Below are positions 8,507 to 18,345 of a DNA stretch of 64,000 nucleotides, piece by piece. The notes beneath the pieces were generated by a model. The model searched no databases. It was not told where the DNA came from and was given only the letters and a program-made list of their open reading frames with translations. Location of the stretch: assembly GCF_003581425.1 (NCBI RefSeq), contig NZ_QXTG01000001.1, positions 1,364,001-1,428,000 of the forward strand. Direction: 5' to 3'. The position numbers were made by a program, and so were the translations under genes. The stretch comes from Amnibacterium setariae (GTDB lineage Bacteria > Actinomycetota > Actinomycetes > Actinomycetales > Microbacteriaceae). How positions within the stretch are numbered: position 1 is the first letter of the stretch; each line of letters starts with the position of its first letter.

Positions 8507-9916
8507 GTGACCACGCCGAACCCGCTCGCGCCCGCCCGGCTCACCGCCGCCGGCGACCCGCAGGCCCTGCCCGCGCACGTCTGGCCCGCGAGCGCCCGCC
8601 GCGACGACGACGGCCGCATCGAGATCGCGGGCGTCGCCCTGACCGACCTCGTCGAGCGCCACGGCACGCCGCTCTACGTGCTCGACGAGACCGAGCTGCG
8701 CACCCGCGCCCGCCGCGTGCTCGACGCCTTCGGCTCCCGCACGGCGCCGCTCGGCGCCCGCGCCCACGTCTACTACGCCGCGAAGGCGTTCCTCACCGCC
8801 GACGTCGCGCGGTGGATGCGCGACGCGGGCCTGCGCCTCGACGTCGCGACCGGCGGGGAGCTCGCGCTCGCCCTCGCCGCCGGCGTGCCGGGGGAGCGGC
8901 TCGGCCTGCACGGCAACGACAAGTCCGACGACGAGCTCGCCACCGCCATCGAGGCCGGCGTCGCCTCGATCGTGCTCGACTCCGCCGAGGAGGTCGGCCG
9001 CGTCGCCGACGCCGCCCGCCGCGCCGGAGCGGTGCAGGGGGTGCGGCTCCGCGTCAACAGCGGCGTCCACGCCTCCACCCACGAGTACCTCGCCACCGCG
9101 CGCGAGGACCAGAAGTTCGGCGTCGCGCTGGCCCAGGTCCCCGGCATCGTCGCGGCGGTCCGCGCCCGGCCGGAGCTGCGGTTCCTCGGCCTGCACAGCC
9201 ACATCGGCTCCCAGATCCTCGGGGTCGGCGGCTTCGCGGAGGCGGCGCGGCGGCTGCTCGAGGTGCACCGCGACCTGCTGGGCGGCGGCCCGGTGCCCGA
9301 GCTGAACCTCGGCGGCGGCTTCGGCATCGCCTACACGGCGGACCAGGAGGCGGTCGCGATCGAGGAGCTCGCCGACGGCATCGTCGGCACCGTGGTCGAC
9401 GCCTGCCGCGAGCTCGGCGTGCCCGTGCCGGACCTCGCGTTCGAGCCGGGCCGCTGGATCGTCGGGCCCGCGGGCGTCACCGTCTACTCGGCGGGCACGA
9501 CGAAGGACGTGGAGCTGCAGACCGAGGACGGGCCGGCCGTGCGCCGGTACGTCAGCGTCGACGGCGGCATGAGCGACAACCTCCGTACCGCGCTCTACGG
9601 CGCGGAGTACGAGGTGCGCCTCGCGAACCGGCTCTCGACCGCAGAGCCCGTCCTCGTGCGCGTCGTCGGCAAGCACTGCGAGTCCGGCGACGTCGTCGTG
9701 CAGGCCGACCTGCTGCCCGCCGACGCGGGGCGGGGCGACCTGCTCGCGGTCCCCGCCACCGGGGCGTACCACCACAGCCTCGCCAACAACTACAACCTGC
9801 TCACGCGGCCCCCGGTGGTCGCGGTGGCCGACGGAGCGGAGCGCGTGCTCATCACCCGGGAGACCCTGACCGACCTGTTCGCCCGCGACACGGGCCTCGC
9901 CGGAGGCGCGGCGTGA
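8507..9916 (+). CDS. lysA: diaminopimelate decarboxylase
   Basis: A 469-residue PLP enzyme of the fold III (alanine racemase-like) family that decarboxylates meso-diaminopimelate to L-lysine, the last lysine step. The PLP lysine sits in VYYAAKAFLT; HIGSQI, NLGGGFGI and the C-terminal substrate motif KHCESGD, with GAYHHSLANNYN near the end, are all present. Expected length for actinobacterial LysA. The GTG start at 8507 has only a weak purine-rich stretch upstream (GACGAGAG). It overlaps hom by four bases and forms an operon with hom, thrC and thrB. Confidence 0.95.
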   Translation: MTTPNPLAPARLTAAGDPQALPAHVWPASARRDDDGRIEIAGVALTDLVERHGTPLYVLDETELRTRARRVLDAFGSRTAPLGARAHVYYAAKAFLTADVARWMRDAGLRLDVATGGELALALAAGVPGERLGLHGNDKSDDELATAIEAGVASIVLDSAEEVGRVADAARRAGAVQGVRLRVNSGVHASTHEYLATAREDQKFGVALAQVPGIVAAVRARPELRFLGLHSHIGSQILGVGGFAEAARRLLEVHRDLLGGGPVPELNLGGGFGIAYTADQEAVAIEELADGIVGTVVDACRELGVPVPDLAFEPGRWIVGPAGVTVYSAGTTKDVELQTEDGPAVRRYVSVDGGMSDNLRTALYGAEYEVRLANRLSTAEPVLVRVVGKHCESGDVVVQADLLPADAGRGDLLAVPATGAYHHSLANNYNLLTRPPVVAVADGAERVLITRETLTDLFARDTGLAGGAA

Positions 9917-11220
9917 CCCCGGGCGTGCAGCCGATCCGCGTCGCGGTGCTCGGCGCGGGCACCGTCGGCGCCGAGGTCGCGAACCAGCTGCTGAGCCGAG
10001 CGGCCGACCTCGAGTCGCGCGTCGGCGCCCCGCTCGTGCTCGCCGGCGTCGCCGTGCGCGACCTCGACGCGACGCGTCGCCCCGCGCTCCCGAAGGAGCT
10101 GCTCACGACGGACGCGGAGAGCCTCGTGCTCGGCGCGCACATCGTGGTCGAGCTGATCGGCGGCGTCGAGCGGGCCCGCGAGCTCGTGCTCCTCGCCCTC
10201 GAGAGCGGCGCCGACGTCGTCACCGGCAACAAGGCCCTGCTCGCGACCCACGGCCCGGAGCTCTTCGCCGCCGCCGACCGCGTCGGCGCCCAGCTGAACT
10301 ACGAGGCCGCCGTCGGCGGGGCGATCCCGATCATCCGTCCGCTGCGCGACAGCCTCGCGGGCGACGACGTGCGCCGCATCCTCGGCATCGTGAACGGCAC
10401 GACGAACTTCGTGCTCGACCGGATGGACGAGCACGACGACACGCTCGAGGAGGCGCTCGCGGACGCGACCCGCCACGGCTACGCGGAGGCGGACCCCTCC
10501 GGCGACGTCAGCGGCACCGACGCCGCGCACAAGGCCGCGATCCTCGCCGGCCTCGCCTTCCACACGCGCGTGCCGCTCGCCTCCGTGCCCGTCGAGGGCA
10601 TCGAGCGGATCACCCGCGACCAGATCCGCGCGAGCCGCGAGACCGGCCACGTCGTGAAGCTCCTCGCGATCTGCGAGCGGCTCACCGGGCCGGACGGGAA
10701 GGAGGCGGTGAGCGCCCGGGTGCACCCCGCGCTGCTGCCGCGCCGCCACCCGCTCGCCTCGGTCCGCGGCGCGAACAACGCCGTCTACGTCGAGGCCGAG
10801 TCCGCGGGCTCCCTCATGTTCTACGGCGCGGGCGCCGGCGGGCCCGAGACCGCGTCCGCCGTGCTCGGCGACCTCGTGTCCGCCGCGCGGCGGCACGTCA
10901 TCGGCGGCCCGGGCCTCGCCGCCCCGCCGTCGTCCGGCCTCCCGGTGATCGACGCCGGGCTCGTGTCGAGCCGCTACCAGATCTCGCTCACGGTGCGGGA
11001 CGAGCCGGGCGTGCTCGCCCGCCTCGCGTCGATCGTGGCCGAGCACGACGTCTCGATCGAGACGGCGCAGCAGACGAGGGCCGCCGCCGGGGGCACCGCT
11101 ACCCTGGTGATCGGTACGCACCGCGCGCCCGAGGCGGCGCTCGCGGCGGTCGTCACGGCTCTGGGCGGCGCGCCCGAGGTCGAGGCCGTCGCCGGGGTGC
11201 TCCGCATCGAGGGCGAGTAG
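9913..11220 (+). CDS. hom: homoserine dehydrogenase
   Basis: A 435-residue NAD(P)-dependent enzyme reducing aspartate semialdehyde to homoserine. The Rossmann motif GAGTVG is near the N-terminus, TGNKALLA and NGTTNFVLDRM mark the core, and YAEADPSGDVSGTDAAHK carries the catalytic aspartate and lysine. An ACT domain occupies the last 80 or so residues (SLTVRDEPGVLARLASIV), the usual site for threonine feedback inhibition. The GTG at 9913 overlaps lysA by four bases with GGAGG at 9902-9906. Confidence 0.96.
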   Translation: MTPGVQPIRVAVLGAGTVGAEVANQLLSRAADLESRVGAPLVLAGVAVRDLDATRRPALPKELLTTDAESLVLGAHIVVELIGGVERARELVLLALESGADVVTGNKALLATHGPELFAAADRVGAQLNYEAAVGGAIPIIRPLRDSLAGDDVRRILGIVNGTTNFVLDRMDEHDDTLEEALADATRHGYAEADPSGDVSGTDAAHKAAILAGLAFHTRVPLASVPVEGIERITRDQIRASRETGHVVKLLAICERLTGPDGKEAVSARVHPALLPRRHPLASVRGANNAVYVEAESAGSLMFYGAGAGGPETASAVLGDLVSAARRHVIGGPGLAAPPSSGLPVIDAGLVSSRYQISLTVRDEPGVLARLASIVAEHDVSIETAQQTRAAAGGTATLVIGTHRAPEAALAAVVTALGGAPEVEAVAGVLRIEGE

Positions 11221-11232
11221 AGGACGAGGGCG

Positions 11233-12336
11233 ATGACGGTGGAGACGACTCCCGCGGGCGTGCGGTCGCGGCAGTGGCGCGGCGTGATCCGCGAGTACGC
11301 CGACCGGCTCGACGTGTCCGCGGCGACCCCGGTCGTGACGCTCGGCGAGGGCGGCACGCCGCTGATCGAGGCGCCCGCGCTGTCGCGGCGCACCGGTGCG
11401 CGCGTATTCGTGAAGTTCGAGGGCATGAACCCGACCGGCTCCTTCAAGGACCGCGGCATGACCATGGCGATCTCGAAGGCCGTCGAGCACGGCGCGAAGG
11501 CCGTCATCTGCGCCTCGACCGGCAACACCTCGGCCTCCGCGGCCGCCTACGCGACGCACGCCGGGATCACCGCAGCGGTGCTGGTGCCGGAGGGGAAGAT
11601 CGCGCTGGGCAAGCTGTCCCAGGCCATCGCCCACGACGCGCAGCTGCTGCAGGTGCAGGGCAACTTCGACGACTGCCTCGACCTCGCGCGCGAGCTCGCG
11701 GAGCAGTACCCGGTCCACCTCGTCAACTCGGTCAACAACGACCGCATCGAGGGGCAGAAGACCGCGGCGTTCGAGGTCGTCGAGGTGCTCGGCGACGCGC
11801 CCGACTTCCACTTCGTCCCGGTCGGCAACGCCGGCAACTACACGGCCTACCACCGCGGCTACCGCGAGGAGGTCGACCGCGGCGCGACCACGCGCCTGCC
11901 CCGCATGTTCGGCTTCCAGGCCGCCGGCTCGGCCCCGATCGTCGACGGCCACGTCGTCAAGCACCCCGAGACGATCGCCTCCGCCATCCGCATCGGCAAC
12001 CCGGCGTCGTGGCGGCTCGCGATCACCGCGCGGGAGGACAGCGACGGCTACTTCGGCGCGATCGACGACGCCGGCATCCTCGCGGCGCACCGCATCCTCT
12101 CCGCCGAGGTCGGCATCTTCGTCGAGCCCGCGAGCGCGATCAGCGTCGCCGGCCTGCTCGAGCGGTCCGAGGCCGGGGCGATCCCCGCCGGCTCGACCGT
12201 CGTGCTCACCGTCACGGGCCACGGCCTCAAGGACCCGCAGTGGGCGCTGAAGGGCCCGGGCGGCGAGGAGGCGACGCCGACGAGCGTGCCGGTCGACGCC
12301 GCCGCGGTCGCGGCGACCCTGGGCCTCGGCGGGTGA
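11233..12336 (+). CDS. thrC: threonine synthase
   Basis: A 367-residue PLP enzyme of fold type II that converts O-phosphohomoserine to threonine. The PLP lysine is in [11 protein letters not shown] and the phosphate-binding loop is [12 protein letters not shown]. It is the short actinobacterial/archaeal form. It lies 12 bp after hom with GAGG in the gap, and overlaps thrB by four bases. Confidence 0.96.
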   Translation: MTVETTPAGVRSRQWRGVIREYADRLDVSAATPVVTLGEGGTPLIEAPALSRRTGARVFVKFEGMNPTGSFKDRGMTMAISKAVEHGAKAVICASTGNTSASAAAYATHAGITAAVLVPEGKIALGKLSQAIAHDAQLLQVQGNFDDCLDLARELAEQYPVHLVNSVNNDRIEGQKTAAFEVVEVLGDAPDFHFVPVGNAGNYTAYHRGYREEVDRGATTRLPRMFGFQAAGSAPIVDGHVVKHPETIASAIRIGNPASWRLAITAREDSDGYFGAIDDAGILAAHRILSAEVGIFVEPASAISVAGLLERSEAGAIPAGSTVVLTVTGHGLKDPQWALKGPGGEEATPTSVPVDAAAVAATLGLGG

Positions 12337-13283
12337 CCTCCCGCGTCCCCGCGGGCCGCACGGTCGTCGTGGAGGTGCCCGCCACCACCGCGAACCTCGG
12401 GCCCGGCTTCGACACCCTGGGCCTCGCGCTCAGCGTCTACGACCAGCTGACGGTCACCGCCTCGGACGAGCCCGGCGTGCGCGTCGAGGTGCACGGGGTC
12501 GGCGAGGGCGAGGTGCCCGTCGACGAGCGCAACCTCGTCGCCCGCGCCATCCTGCGCGTGTTCGAGGAGGTGGGGGAGGAGGCGCCCGGCCTCGACCTCG
12601 TCGCCCGCAACGTCATCCCGCACGGCCGCGGGCTCGGCTCCTCCGGCGCCGCCGTCGTGTCCGGCATCGTCGCGGCGAAGGGCCTGCTCGACGGGATCGT
12701 CGACCTCGACGGCGACCGCCTGCTCGCCATCGCGACGGCGATGGAGGGCCACCCCGACAACGTCGCGCCCGCGCTGTTCGGCGGCCTCACGATCGCCTGG
12801 ACGGGCGTCGACGGCCCGCAGCACAAGCGGCTCCTGCCGCACCGCAGCGTGTCGCCGCTCGTCCTCGTGCCCGAGCAGACGATGTCGACCGCGCTGGCCC
12901 GCAGCCTGCAGCCGACGTCGGTGCCGCACGCGGACGCGATCTTCAACGTCTCGCGGTCGACCCTGCTCATCGCGGCGCTCATCCAGTCGCCCGAGCTGCT
13001 CTCCACCGCGACGGAGGACCGCCTCCACCAGTCGTACCGCGCGAGCGCGATGCCGGAGACCGACCGGATGATCGGGCTGCTGCGCGCGGCGGGCCACGCC
13101 GCGGTGGTGTCGGGCGCCGGGCCGTCGATCCTGGTGCTCGCGAGCGACCCCTCGCAGCGCCTCGCCGCGGCCGGGCTCGTGACCTCGAGCGCGGCCCAGC
13201 GGTGGACCGCCCTCCTTCCGGCCGTGGACATCAAGGGTGCTACGCTCGACCTCCAGCAGGCACCTGCGCGCGCCCACTCCTGA
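12333..13283 (+). CDS. thrB: homoserine kinase
   Basis: A 316-residue GHMP-family kinase that phosphorylates homoserine for ThrC. Motif 1 is [19 protein letters not shown] near the N-terminus, the ATP-binding motif 2 is [16 protein letters not shown], and the C-terminal motif 3 is [12 protein letters not shown]. The GTG start overlaps the thrC stop (GTGA). This is the last gene of the lysA-hom-thrC-thrB operon; 144 bases separate it from rho. Confidence 0.95.
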   Translation: MTSRVPAGRTVVVEVPATTANLGPGFDTLGLALSVYDQLTVTASDEPGVRVEVHGVGEGEVPVDERNLVARAILRVFEEVGEEAPGLDLVARNVIPHGRGLGSSGAAVVSGIVAAKGLLDGIVDLDGDRLLAIATAMEGHPDNVAPALFGGLTIAWTGVDGPQHKRLLPHRSVSPLVLVPEQTMSTALARSLQPTSVPHADAIFNVSRSTLLIAALIQSPELLSTATEDRLHQSYRASAMPETDRMIGLLRAAGHAAVVSGAGPSILVLASDPSQRLAAAGLVTSSAAQRWTALLPAVDIKGATLDLQQAPARAHS

Positions 13284-13427
13284 CGGAGCGCGCGGGACGT
13301 CTCCCGGCCGGATCTGAGGCCGGAGCAGCCTCTCCGGACCGCGGTTCCACCGCGACCGGGAACACCCAGGGGCGGCGGGAGAGACCCGTCCGCTCCTTCC
13401 GGGGCCCGAGGACCCCATCATCCGATC
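13284..13427 (+). promoter_or_regulatory. rho upstream leader
   Basis: A 144-base gap without a gene. It contains several GC-rich dyads, for example GGCCGG around 13303 repeated near 13320 and a GCGG/CCGC stem around 13340-13352. Many rho genes are autoregulated by Rho-dependent attenuation in the leader; here that is inference from position. No clear -10 box was found, so rho may also be read from the thr operon. Confidence 0.3.
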
Positions 13428-15581
13428 GTGACCGACGTCGAACCCCGACCTCGAGCCGCCGGCACCCCTGTGCCGCGCCTCTCGCGCAGCCGTCTGACCG
13501 CCATGCGCGTGGACGACCTGCGGCGTCTCGCCGTGTCCCTCGGCATCGGGAACACCTCCACCATGCGAAAGGGCAGTCTCGTGGACGCCATCGACGAGCA
13601 GTACGAGAACCAGACCGACACCGCCGCTCCGGACGCCGACGTCCAGGACGGCGAGCAGCAGCAGGCCGAGGAGCACGCGCCCTCCGCCGAGGCGCCCCAC
13701 GACCCGAACCCGGAGGGGCTGCAGCCGCAGCCCGAGGAGGCGGCCGAGACCGTGACGGCCGCCGAGGACGCGGTCGACGAGGCCGAGGGCGGCGCCGAGG
13801 CGCCCGACGCGGCCGAGCCCGCCGTGGAGCAGGCCCCGGCCGAGGCCGAGCAGCCCGCCGCCGAGCAGGCGCCCGCCGAGGAGCCCGCCGCCGACTCCGG
13901 CGTGACGCAGGTCGAGCCGGTCGAGCCGCAGACCGAGGCCGAGCAGCCCGCGACCGACGCCGAGCAGGACGCCGGGTCGACCGACTCCGACGCGCCGCGC
14001 TCCGCCGCCTCGCACGTCAACGCGGGCCTCACCGGCATCGCGGAGGACCTGCAGGCGCTGCAGGCCCGCGAGCAGGCCGAGCGCGACGCCGCGGGCGGCG
14101 AGCCCGAGGAGCAGCCCGCCGAGGGCGAGCGCACCGGCGGCCGTCGCGGCCGCGGTCGCGGTCGCGGGCGCGGGCAGAACGCCCGCCAGAACGCGGACCA
14201 GCAGCAGCAGGCCGAGGGCGACGCGCAGCAGCAGCCGAAGGCCGAGCCCCAGCAGGCCAAGGCCGAGGCGCCCGCCAAGCAGGAGCCGAAGCAGGACCAG
14301 GCCCAGCAGAACGGGCAGCAGCAGAACGGCCAGCAGCAGCGGCAGCAGGCCGCCGAGGACGGCGAGGGCCGCCGCGGCCGCTACCGCGACCGCAAGCGCC
14401 GCGGCCAGGGCAACGAGTGGGACGAGCCCGAGATCCGGGACGACGACGTCCTGATCCCGATCGCGGGCATCCTCGACGTGCTCGACAACTACGCGTTCGT
14501 GCGCACCTCGGGCTACCTCTCCGGCGCGAACGACGTCTACGTCTCGCTCGGCCAGGTGAAGAAGTACAACCTCCGCCGCGGCGACGCGGTGGTCGGCGCG
14601 ATCCGCCAGATCCCGGAGAGCGAGCAGCCGAGCCGCCAGAAGTACAACGCGCTCGTCAAGGTCGACTCGATCAACGGCCTGCCGGTCGCGGAGGCCGAGG
14701 GCCGCCTCGAGTTCGACGCGCTCACGCCGCTGTACCCGGCCGAGCGCCTCCGCCTCGAGACCGAGGCCGGCAAGCTCACCGCGCGGGTCATCGACCTCGT
14801 CGCCCCGCTCGGCAAGGGCCAGCGCGGCCTCGTGGTCGCCCCGCCGAAGGCCGGCACCACGCTGCTGCTGCAGGCCGTCGCGAACGCGATCACGAAGAAC
14901 AACCCCGAGGTCCACCTCATGGTCGTGCTCGTCGACGAGCGCCCCGAGGATGTCACGGAGATGCAGCGCACGGTCAAGGGCGAGGTCATCGCCTCCACGT
15001 TCGATCGGCCCGCCGAGGACCACACCACGGTCGCCGACCTGGCCGTCGAGCGCGCGAAGCGCCTCGTGGAGCTCGGCTACGACGTCGTGATCCTGCTCGA
15101 CTCGATCACCCGCCTCGGCCGCGCCTTCAACCAGACCGCGCACCAGTCCGGCCGGCAGGTCGGCGGCGGCATCGACGCGGCGGCCCTGCTGCCGGCGAAG
15201 CAGTTCTTCGGCGCCGCGCGCAACATCGAGAACGGCGGCTCGCTCACGATCCTCGCCTCCGCGCACGTGGAGACGGGTTCGGCCGCGGACGAGGCGATCC
15301 TCGCCGAGTTCACCGGCGCGGCGAACGCCGAGATCGTGCTCTCCGGCGCGCTCGCCGACAAGCGGATCTTCCCGGCCATCGACATCACCCGCTCCGGCAC
15401 CCGGCGCGAGGAGATCCTGATGGGGCCGGACGAGGTCAAGGTCACCTGGCAGCTGCGGCGCGCGATCGCGGGCCACACGCCGCAGGAGGCGCTCGACGTC
15501 GTCACGAGCAAGCTGCGCGAGACCGGCACCAACGTCGAGTTCCTCGTGCAGATGCAGAAGTCGCTGCCGAGCACGAAGTGA
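13428..15581 (+). CDS. rho: transcription termination factor Rho, with Walker A lysine missing
   Basis: A 717-residue hexameric RNA helicase family protein. A Rho_N domain (about residues 20-60, [18 protein letters not shown]) is followed by a long low-complexity Glu/Ala/Gln/Pro-rich insert (about 65-320), as in other actinobacterial Rho proteins. Then come an Arg/Gly patch, the S1-like RNA-binding domain, the ATPase core and the Q and R loops. Walker B is VILLDSITR, with D558. The P-loop reads [11 protein letters not shown] (from P472), where the family has PPKAGKT: the catalytic lysine is replaced by T477, encoded ACC. Every other core motif looks intact. The GTG at 13428 has little SD; the ATG of MRVDDLRRL is an alternative start. 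Confidence 0.93.
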   Translation: MTDVEPRPRAAGTPVPRLSRSRLTAMRVDDLRRLAVSLGIGNTSTMRKGSLVDAIDEQYENQTDTAAPDADVQDGEQQQAEEHAPSAEAPHDPNPEGLQPQPEEAAETVTAAEDAVDEAEGGAEAPDAAEPAVEQAPAEAEQPAAEQAPAEEPAADSGVTQVEPVEPQTEAEQPATDAEQDAGSTDSDAPRSAASHVNAGLTGIAEDLQALQAREQAERDAAGGEPEEQPAEGERTGGRRGRGRGRGRGQNARQNADQQQQAEGDAQQQPKAEPQQAKAEAPAKQEPKQDQAQQNGQQQNGQQQRQQAAEDGEGRRGRYRDRKRRGQGNEWDEPEIRDDDVLIPIAGILDVLDNYAFVRTSGYLSGANDVYVSLGQVKKYNLRRGDAVVGAIRQIPESEQPSRQKYNALVKVDSINGLPVAEAEGRLEFDALTPLYPAERLRLETEAGKLTARVIDLVAPLGKGQRGLVVAPPKAGTTLLLQAVANAITKNNPEVHLMVVLVDERPEDVTEMQRTVKGEVIASTFDRPAEDHTTVADLAVERAKRLVELGYDVVILLDSITRLGRAFNQTAHQSGRQVGGGIDAAALLPAKQFFGAARNIENGGSLTILASAHVETGSAADEAILAEFTGAANAEIVLSGALADKRIFPAIDITRSGTRREEILMGPDEVKVTWQLRRAIAGHTPQEALDVVTSKLRETGTNVEFLVQMQKSLPSTK

Positions 15582-16675
15582 CGGGGGAGACGGACGACCG
15601 CTTCGCGTCCGTCGCCCCGCTCGTCGCGGAGCACGCGGACCTCGAGCGGCAGCTCGCGGACCCCGACCTGCACGCCGACGCCGGGCGCGCCCGCCGCGTC
15701 GGTCGGCGCTACGCCGAGCTCGGGCAGATCGTCGGGGCCTGGGACGCGTACCGGCAGTACCGCGACGACCTCGCCGCGGCCCGCGAGCTCGCGCAGGAGG
15801 ACCCGGCGTTCGCCGCGGAGATCCCGGACCTCGAGCTCGCCGAGACCGCGGCCTCCGACCGCCTGCAGAGCCTGCTCATCCCGCGCGACCCGGACGACGG
15901 GCGCGACGTCATCCTCGAGATCAAGGCGGGGGAGGGCGGGGAGGAGTCCGCGCTCTTCGCCGCGGACCTGCTCCGGATGTACGTCCACTACTCGGAGTCC
16001 AAGGGCTGGCGGACGGAGCTGCTCGAGCGCACCGAGAGCGACCTCGGCGGCTACAAGGACGTCCAGGTCGCGATCAAGGGCTCCTCGAACGACCCCGCCG
16101 AGGGCGTCTGGGCGCACCTCAAGTACGAGGGCGGCGTGCACCGCGTGCAGCGCGTGCCGAAGACGGAGACGCAGGGCCGCATCCACACCTCCGCCGTCGG
16201 CGTGCTCGTGTTCCCCGAGGTCGACGAGCCCGAGGAGGTGACGATCGACCCGAACGACCTGAAGATCGACGTGTTCCGCTCCTCCGGCCCCGGCGGCCAG
16301 AGCGTCAACACGACCGACTCGGCCGTCCGGATCACGCACCTGCCGACCGGCATCGTCGTGTCGATGCAGAACGAGAAGAGCCAGCTGCAGAACCGCGAGG
16401 CCGCCCTCCGCGTGCTCCGCGCCCGGCTGCTCGCCGCGCAGCAGGAGGCCGCGGAGGCCGAGGCGTCCGCCGCCCGCCGCAGCCAGGTGCGCACCGTCGA
16501 CCGGTCCGAGCGCATCCGCACGTACAACTACCCGGAGAACCGGATCAGCGACCACCGCACCGGGTACAAGGCGTACGACCTCGACCGGGTGCTCGACGGC
16601 GCGCTCGAGCCCATCGTGCGGTCCGCGATCGAGGCCGACGAGGCCGCCCGGCTCCGCGCCCTCGCCGACGGCTGA
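15578..16675 (+). CDS. prfA: peptide chain release factor 1
   Basis: A 365-residue factor for UAA/UAG stop codons. The GGQ motif is in [17 protein letters not shown], where it promotes peptidyl-tRNA hydrolysis. The preceding stretch ([15 protein letters not shown]) and C-terminal [16 protein letters not shown] are typical of class I release factors. GTG at 15578 overlaps the rho stop by four bases. The next gene, prmC, methylates the GGQ glutamine of this product. Confidence 0.96.
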   Translation: MTGETDDRFASVAPLVAEHADLERQLADPDLHADAGRARRVGRRYAELGQIVGAWDAYRQYRDDLAAARELAQEDPAFAAEIPDLELAETAASDRLQSLLIPRDPDDGRDVILEIKAGEGGEESALFAADLLRMYVHYSESKGWRTELLERTESDLGGYKDVQVAIKGSSNDPAEGVWAHLKYEGGVHRVQRVPKTETQGRIHTSAVGVLVFPEVDEPEEVTIDPNDLKIDVFRSSGPGGQSVNTTDSAVRITHLPTGIVVSMQNEKSQLQNREAALRVLRARLLAAQQEAAEAEASAARRSQVRTVDRSERIRTYNYPENRISDHRTGYKAYDLDRVLDGALEPIVRSAIEADEAARLRALADG

Positions 16676-16676
16676 C

Positions 16677-17549
16677 GTGACCGGGCTGCCGCCGCGCCGC
16701 GCGGACGAGCTGCTCCGCGCCGCGGTCGGCCACCTCCGCCTCGCCGACGTGCCGGACCCGCGGATCGACGCCGAGCTGCTGCTCGCGCACGTCCTCGGCG
16801 TGAACCGCGGCCGGGCACAGGCGCTCGCCCTGCTCGGCTCCTCCCTGTCGCAGCCGGTCGCCGACCGGTACCGGGCGCTCGTGCTGCGCCGCGGTCTCCG
16901 CGAGCCGCTGCAGCACCTCACCGGCGTCGCGCACTTCCGCCGCATCGAGCTGCTCGTCGGCCCGGGCGTCTTCGTGCCCCGGCCGGAGACCGAGGTGCTC
17001 GTCGAGCACGCGCTCCGCGGCCTGCCCGAGGGCGGCACCGCGGTCGACCTCGGCACGGGCAGCGGCGCGATCGCGCTCTCGATCGCGCACGAGCGCCCCG
17101 ACGCGACGGTGATCGCCCTCGAGCGCAGCCCGGAGGCGTTCGCCTGGGCGGAGCGCAACCGCCAGCACGTCGGCGCCGCGAACGCCCGGGTGCTGGCGGG
17201 CGACCTCGCCGTCGCCGCCGACCTGCTGCCCGAGCTGCTGGCGGGCGTCGACGTCGTCGTGTCGAACCCGCCGTACGTCCCCGACGGCATGGTGCCGCGG
17301 GACCCGGAGGTGCAGCGCTTCGACCCGGCCGCGGCGCTCTACGGCGGCCCGGACGGGCTCGACCCGATGCGCGCCGTCGTCGCGACCGCCGAGCGCCTGC
17401 TGCGCCCTGGCGGCCTGCTCGCCGTCGAGCACGGGGAGCTGCAGGGCGAGGGCACCCGGGCGCTGCTGGCCGACGGGTGGACGGAGGCGGCGACGCACCC
17501 GGACCTCACGGGCCGCGACCGCGTCACCACCGCCCGCCGCGCCGGCTGA
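16677..17549 (+). CDS. prmC: release factor glutamine methyltransferase
   Basis: A 290-residue SAM-dependent enzyme that N5-methylates the glutamine of the release-factor GGQ motif. A helical N-terminal substrate domain (about 1-75) precedes the class I methyltransferase fold with the SAM loop VDLGTGSGAIALS and the catalytic NPPY (197-200). The GTG start is one base after prfA, the conserved prfA-prmC pair. The C-terminal ERLLRPGGLLAVEHGE is also typical. Confidence 0.95.
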   Translation: MTGLPPRRADELLRAAVGHLRLADVPDPRIDAELLLAHVLGVNRGRAQALALLGSSLSQPVADRYRALVLRRGLREPLQHLTGVAHFRRIELLVGPGVFVPRPETEVLVEHALRGLPEGGTAVDLGTGSGAIALSIAHERPDATVIALERSPEAFAWAERNRQHVGAANARVLAGDLAVAADLLPELLAGVDVVVSNPPYVPDGMVPRDPEVQRFDPAAALYGGPDGLDPMRAVVATAERLLRPGGLLAVEHGELQGEGTRALLADGWTEAATHPDLTGRDRVTTARRAG

Positions 17550-17597
17550 TCCCGCGAGCCGCCGCGGGGCTGCCCCGGGAACCGGGGACGCGGCGGC

Positions 17598-17603
17598 TAC
17601 GAT
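17598..17603 (+). promoter_or_regulatory. -10 box of tsaC, predicts leaderless mRNA
   Basis: TACGAT ends seven bases before the ATG at 17611 and overlaps the upstream in-frame ATG at 17602. This favours 17611 as the true start on a leaderless transcript and suggests a promoter between prmC and tsaC. Confidence 0.55.
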
Positions 17604-17610
17604 GACGGCC

Positions 17611-18345
17611 ATGGCGACGGTCGTCGATTGCGCCGATCCCATCAGCCTGCTGCCGGGGATGCGCGAAGCCCGCGCCGCGATCGCTCGCGGCGATCTCGTC
17701 GTCATGCCCACGGACACCGTGTACGGCATCGCGGCGGACGCGTTCCAGCCGGACGCGGTGCAGGCGCTGCTCGACGCGAAGGGCCGCGGCCGCAGCGCGC
17801 CGCCGCCCGTGCTCGTGCCGAACCGCTCCACGCTCGACGCGCTCGCCGAGGAGGTGCCGGAGGCCGTCGTGAGGCTCGCCGACGCGTTCTGGCCCGGCGG
17901 GCTCACGATCGTGCTCCCGGCGCGGTCGACGCTGGCCTGGGACCTCGGCGAGACGGAGGGCACGGTCGCCCTCCGCATGCCGGACGACCGCATCGCCCTC
18001 GAGCTGCTCGCCGAGACCGGCCCGCTCGCCGTCAGCTCCGCGAACCGCACCGGCGAGCCCGCCGCGCAGACCGCGCAGGAGGCGCTCGACCAGCTCGGCG
18101 ACTCGATCGACGTGTACCTCGACGGCGGCCGCACCCCGGGCGCCCTGCCCTCCACGATCGTGGACGCGACCGGGCTCGTCGACGGCAGCGGACCGCTCCG
18201 CGTGCTCCGCGAGGGCGTGATCACGCGGGACCAGCTCGAGGCGGTCGTGCCCGAGGCGTTCTCGATCCCCGAGGCGGGTCAGCACGAGGCGACGGAGGAC
18301 GAGGCGCCGGAGCCCGTCGAGGACGAGGCCGGGTCCTCGGCGTGA
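17611..18345 (+). CDS. tsaC: L-threonylcarbamoyladenylate synthase
   Basis: A 244-residue Sua5/YrdC/YwlC-family enzyme that makes threonylcarbamoyl-AMP from threonine, bicarbonate and ATP for the t6A37 modification of ANN-decoding tRNAs. The signature PTDTVYGIAADA, the KGRGR loop and PLAVSSANRTGEPA are present. The acidic C-terminal tail after residue 210 is not part of the catalytic fold. The start at 17611 (MATVVDC) is preferred to 17602 because the TACGAT box overlaps the latter. The stop overlaps the next GTG. Confidence 0.92.
   Translation: MATVVDCADPISLLPGMREARAAIARGDLVVMPTDTVYGIAADAFQPDAVQALLDAKGRGRSAPPPVLVPNRSTLDALAEEVPEAVVRLADAFWPGGLTIVLPARSTLAWDLGETEGTVALRMPDDRIALELLAETGPLAVSSANRTGEPAAQTAQEALDQLGDSIDVYLDGGRTPGALPSTIVDATGLVDGSGPLRVLREGVITRDQLEAVVPEAFSIPEAGQHEATEDEAPEPVEDEAGSSA

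Noticed and set aside
12048-15476. A very long minus-strand open frame opposite thrC, thrB and rho
   Set aside because: It is antisense to well-supported genes; its Leu/Gly/Arg-rich translation arises from the high GC third positions of the true genes, with no motif or ribosome binding site.
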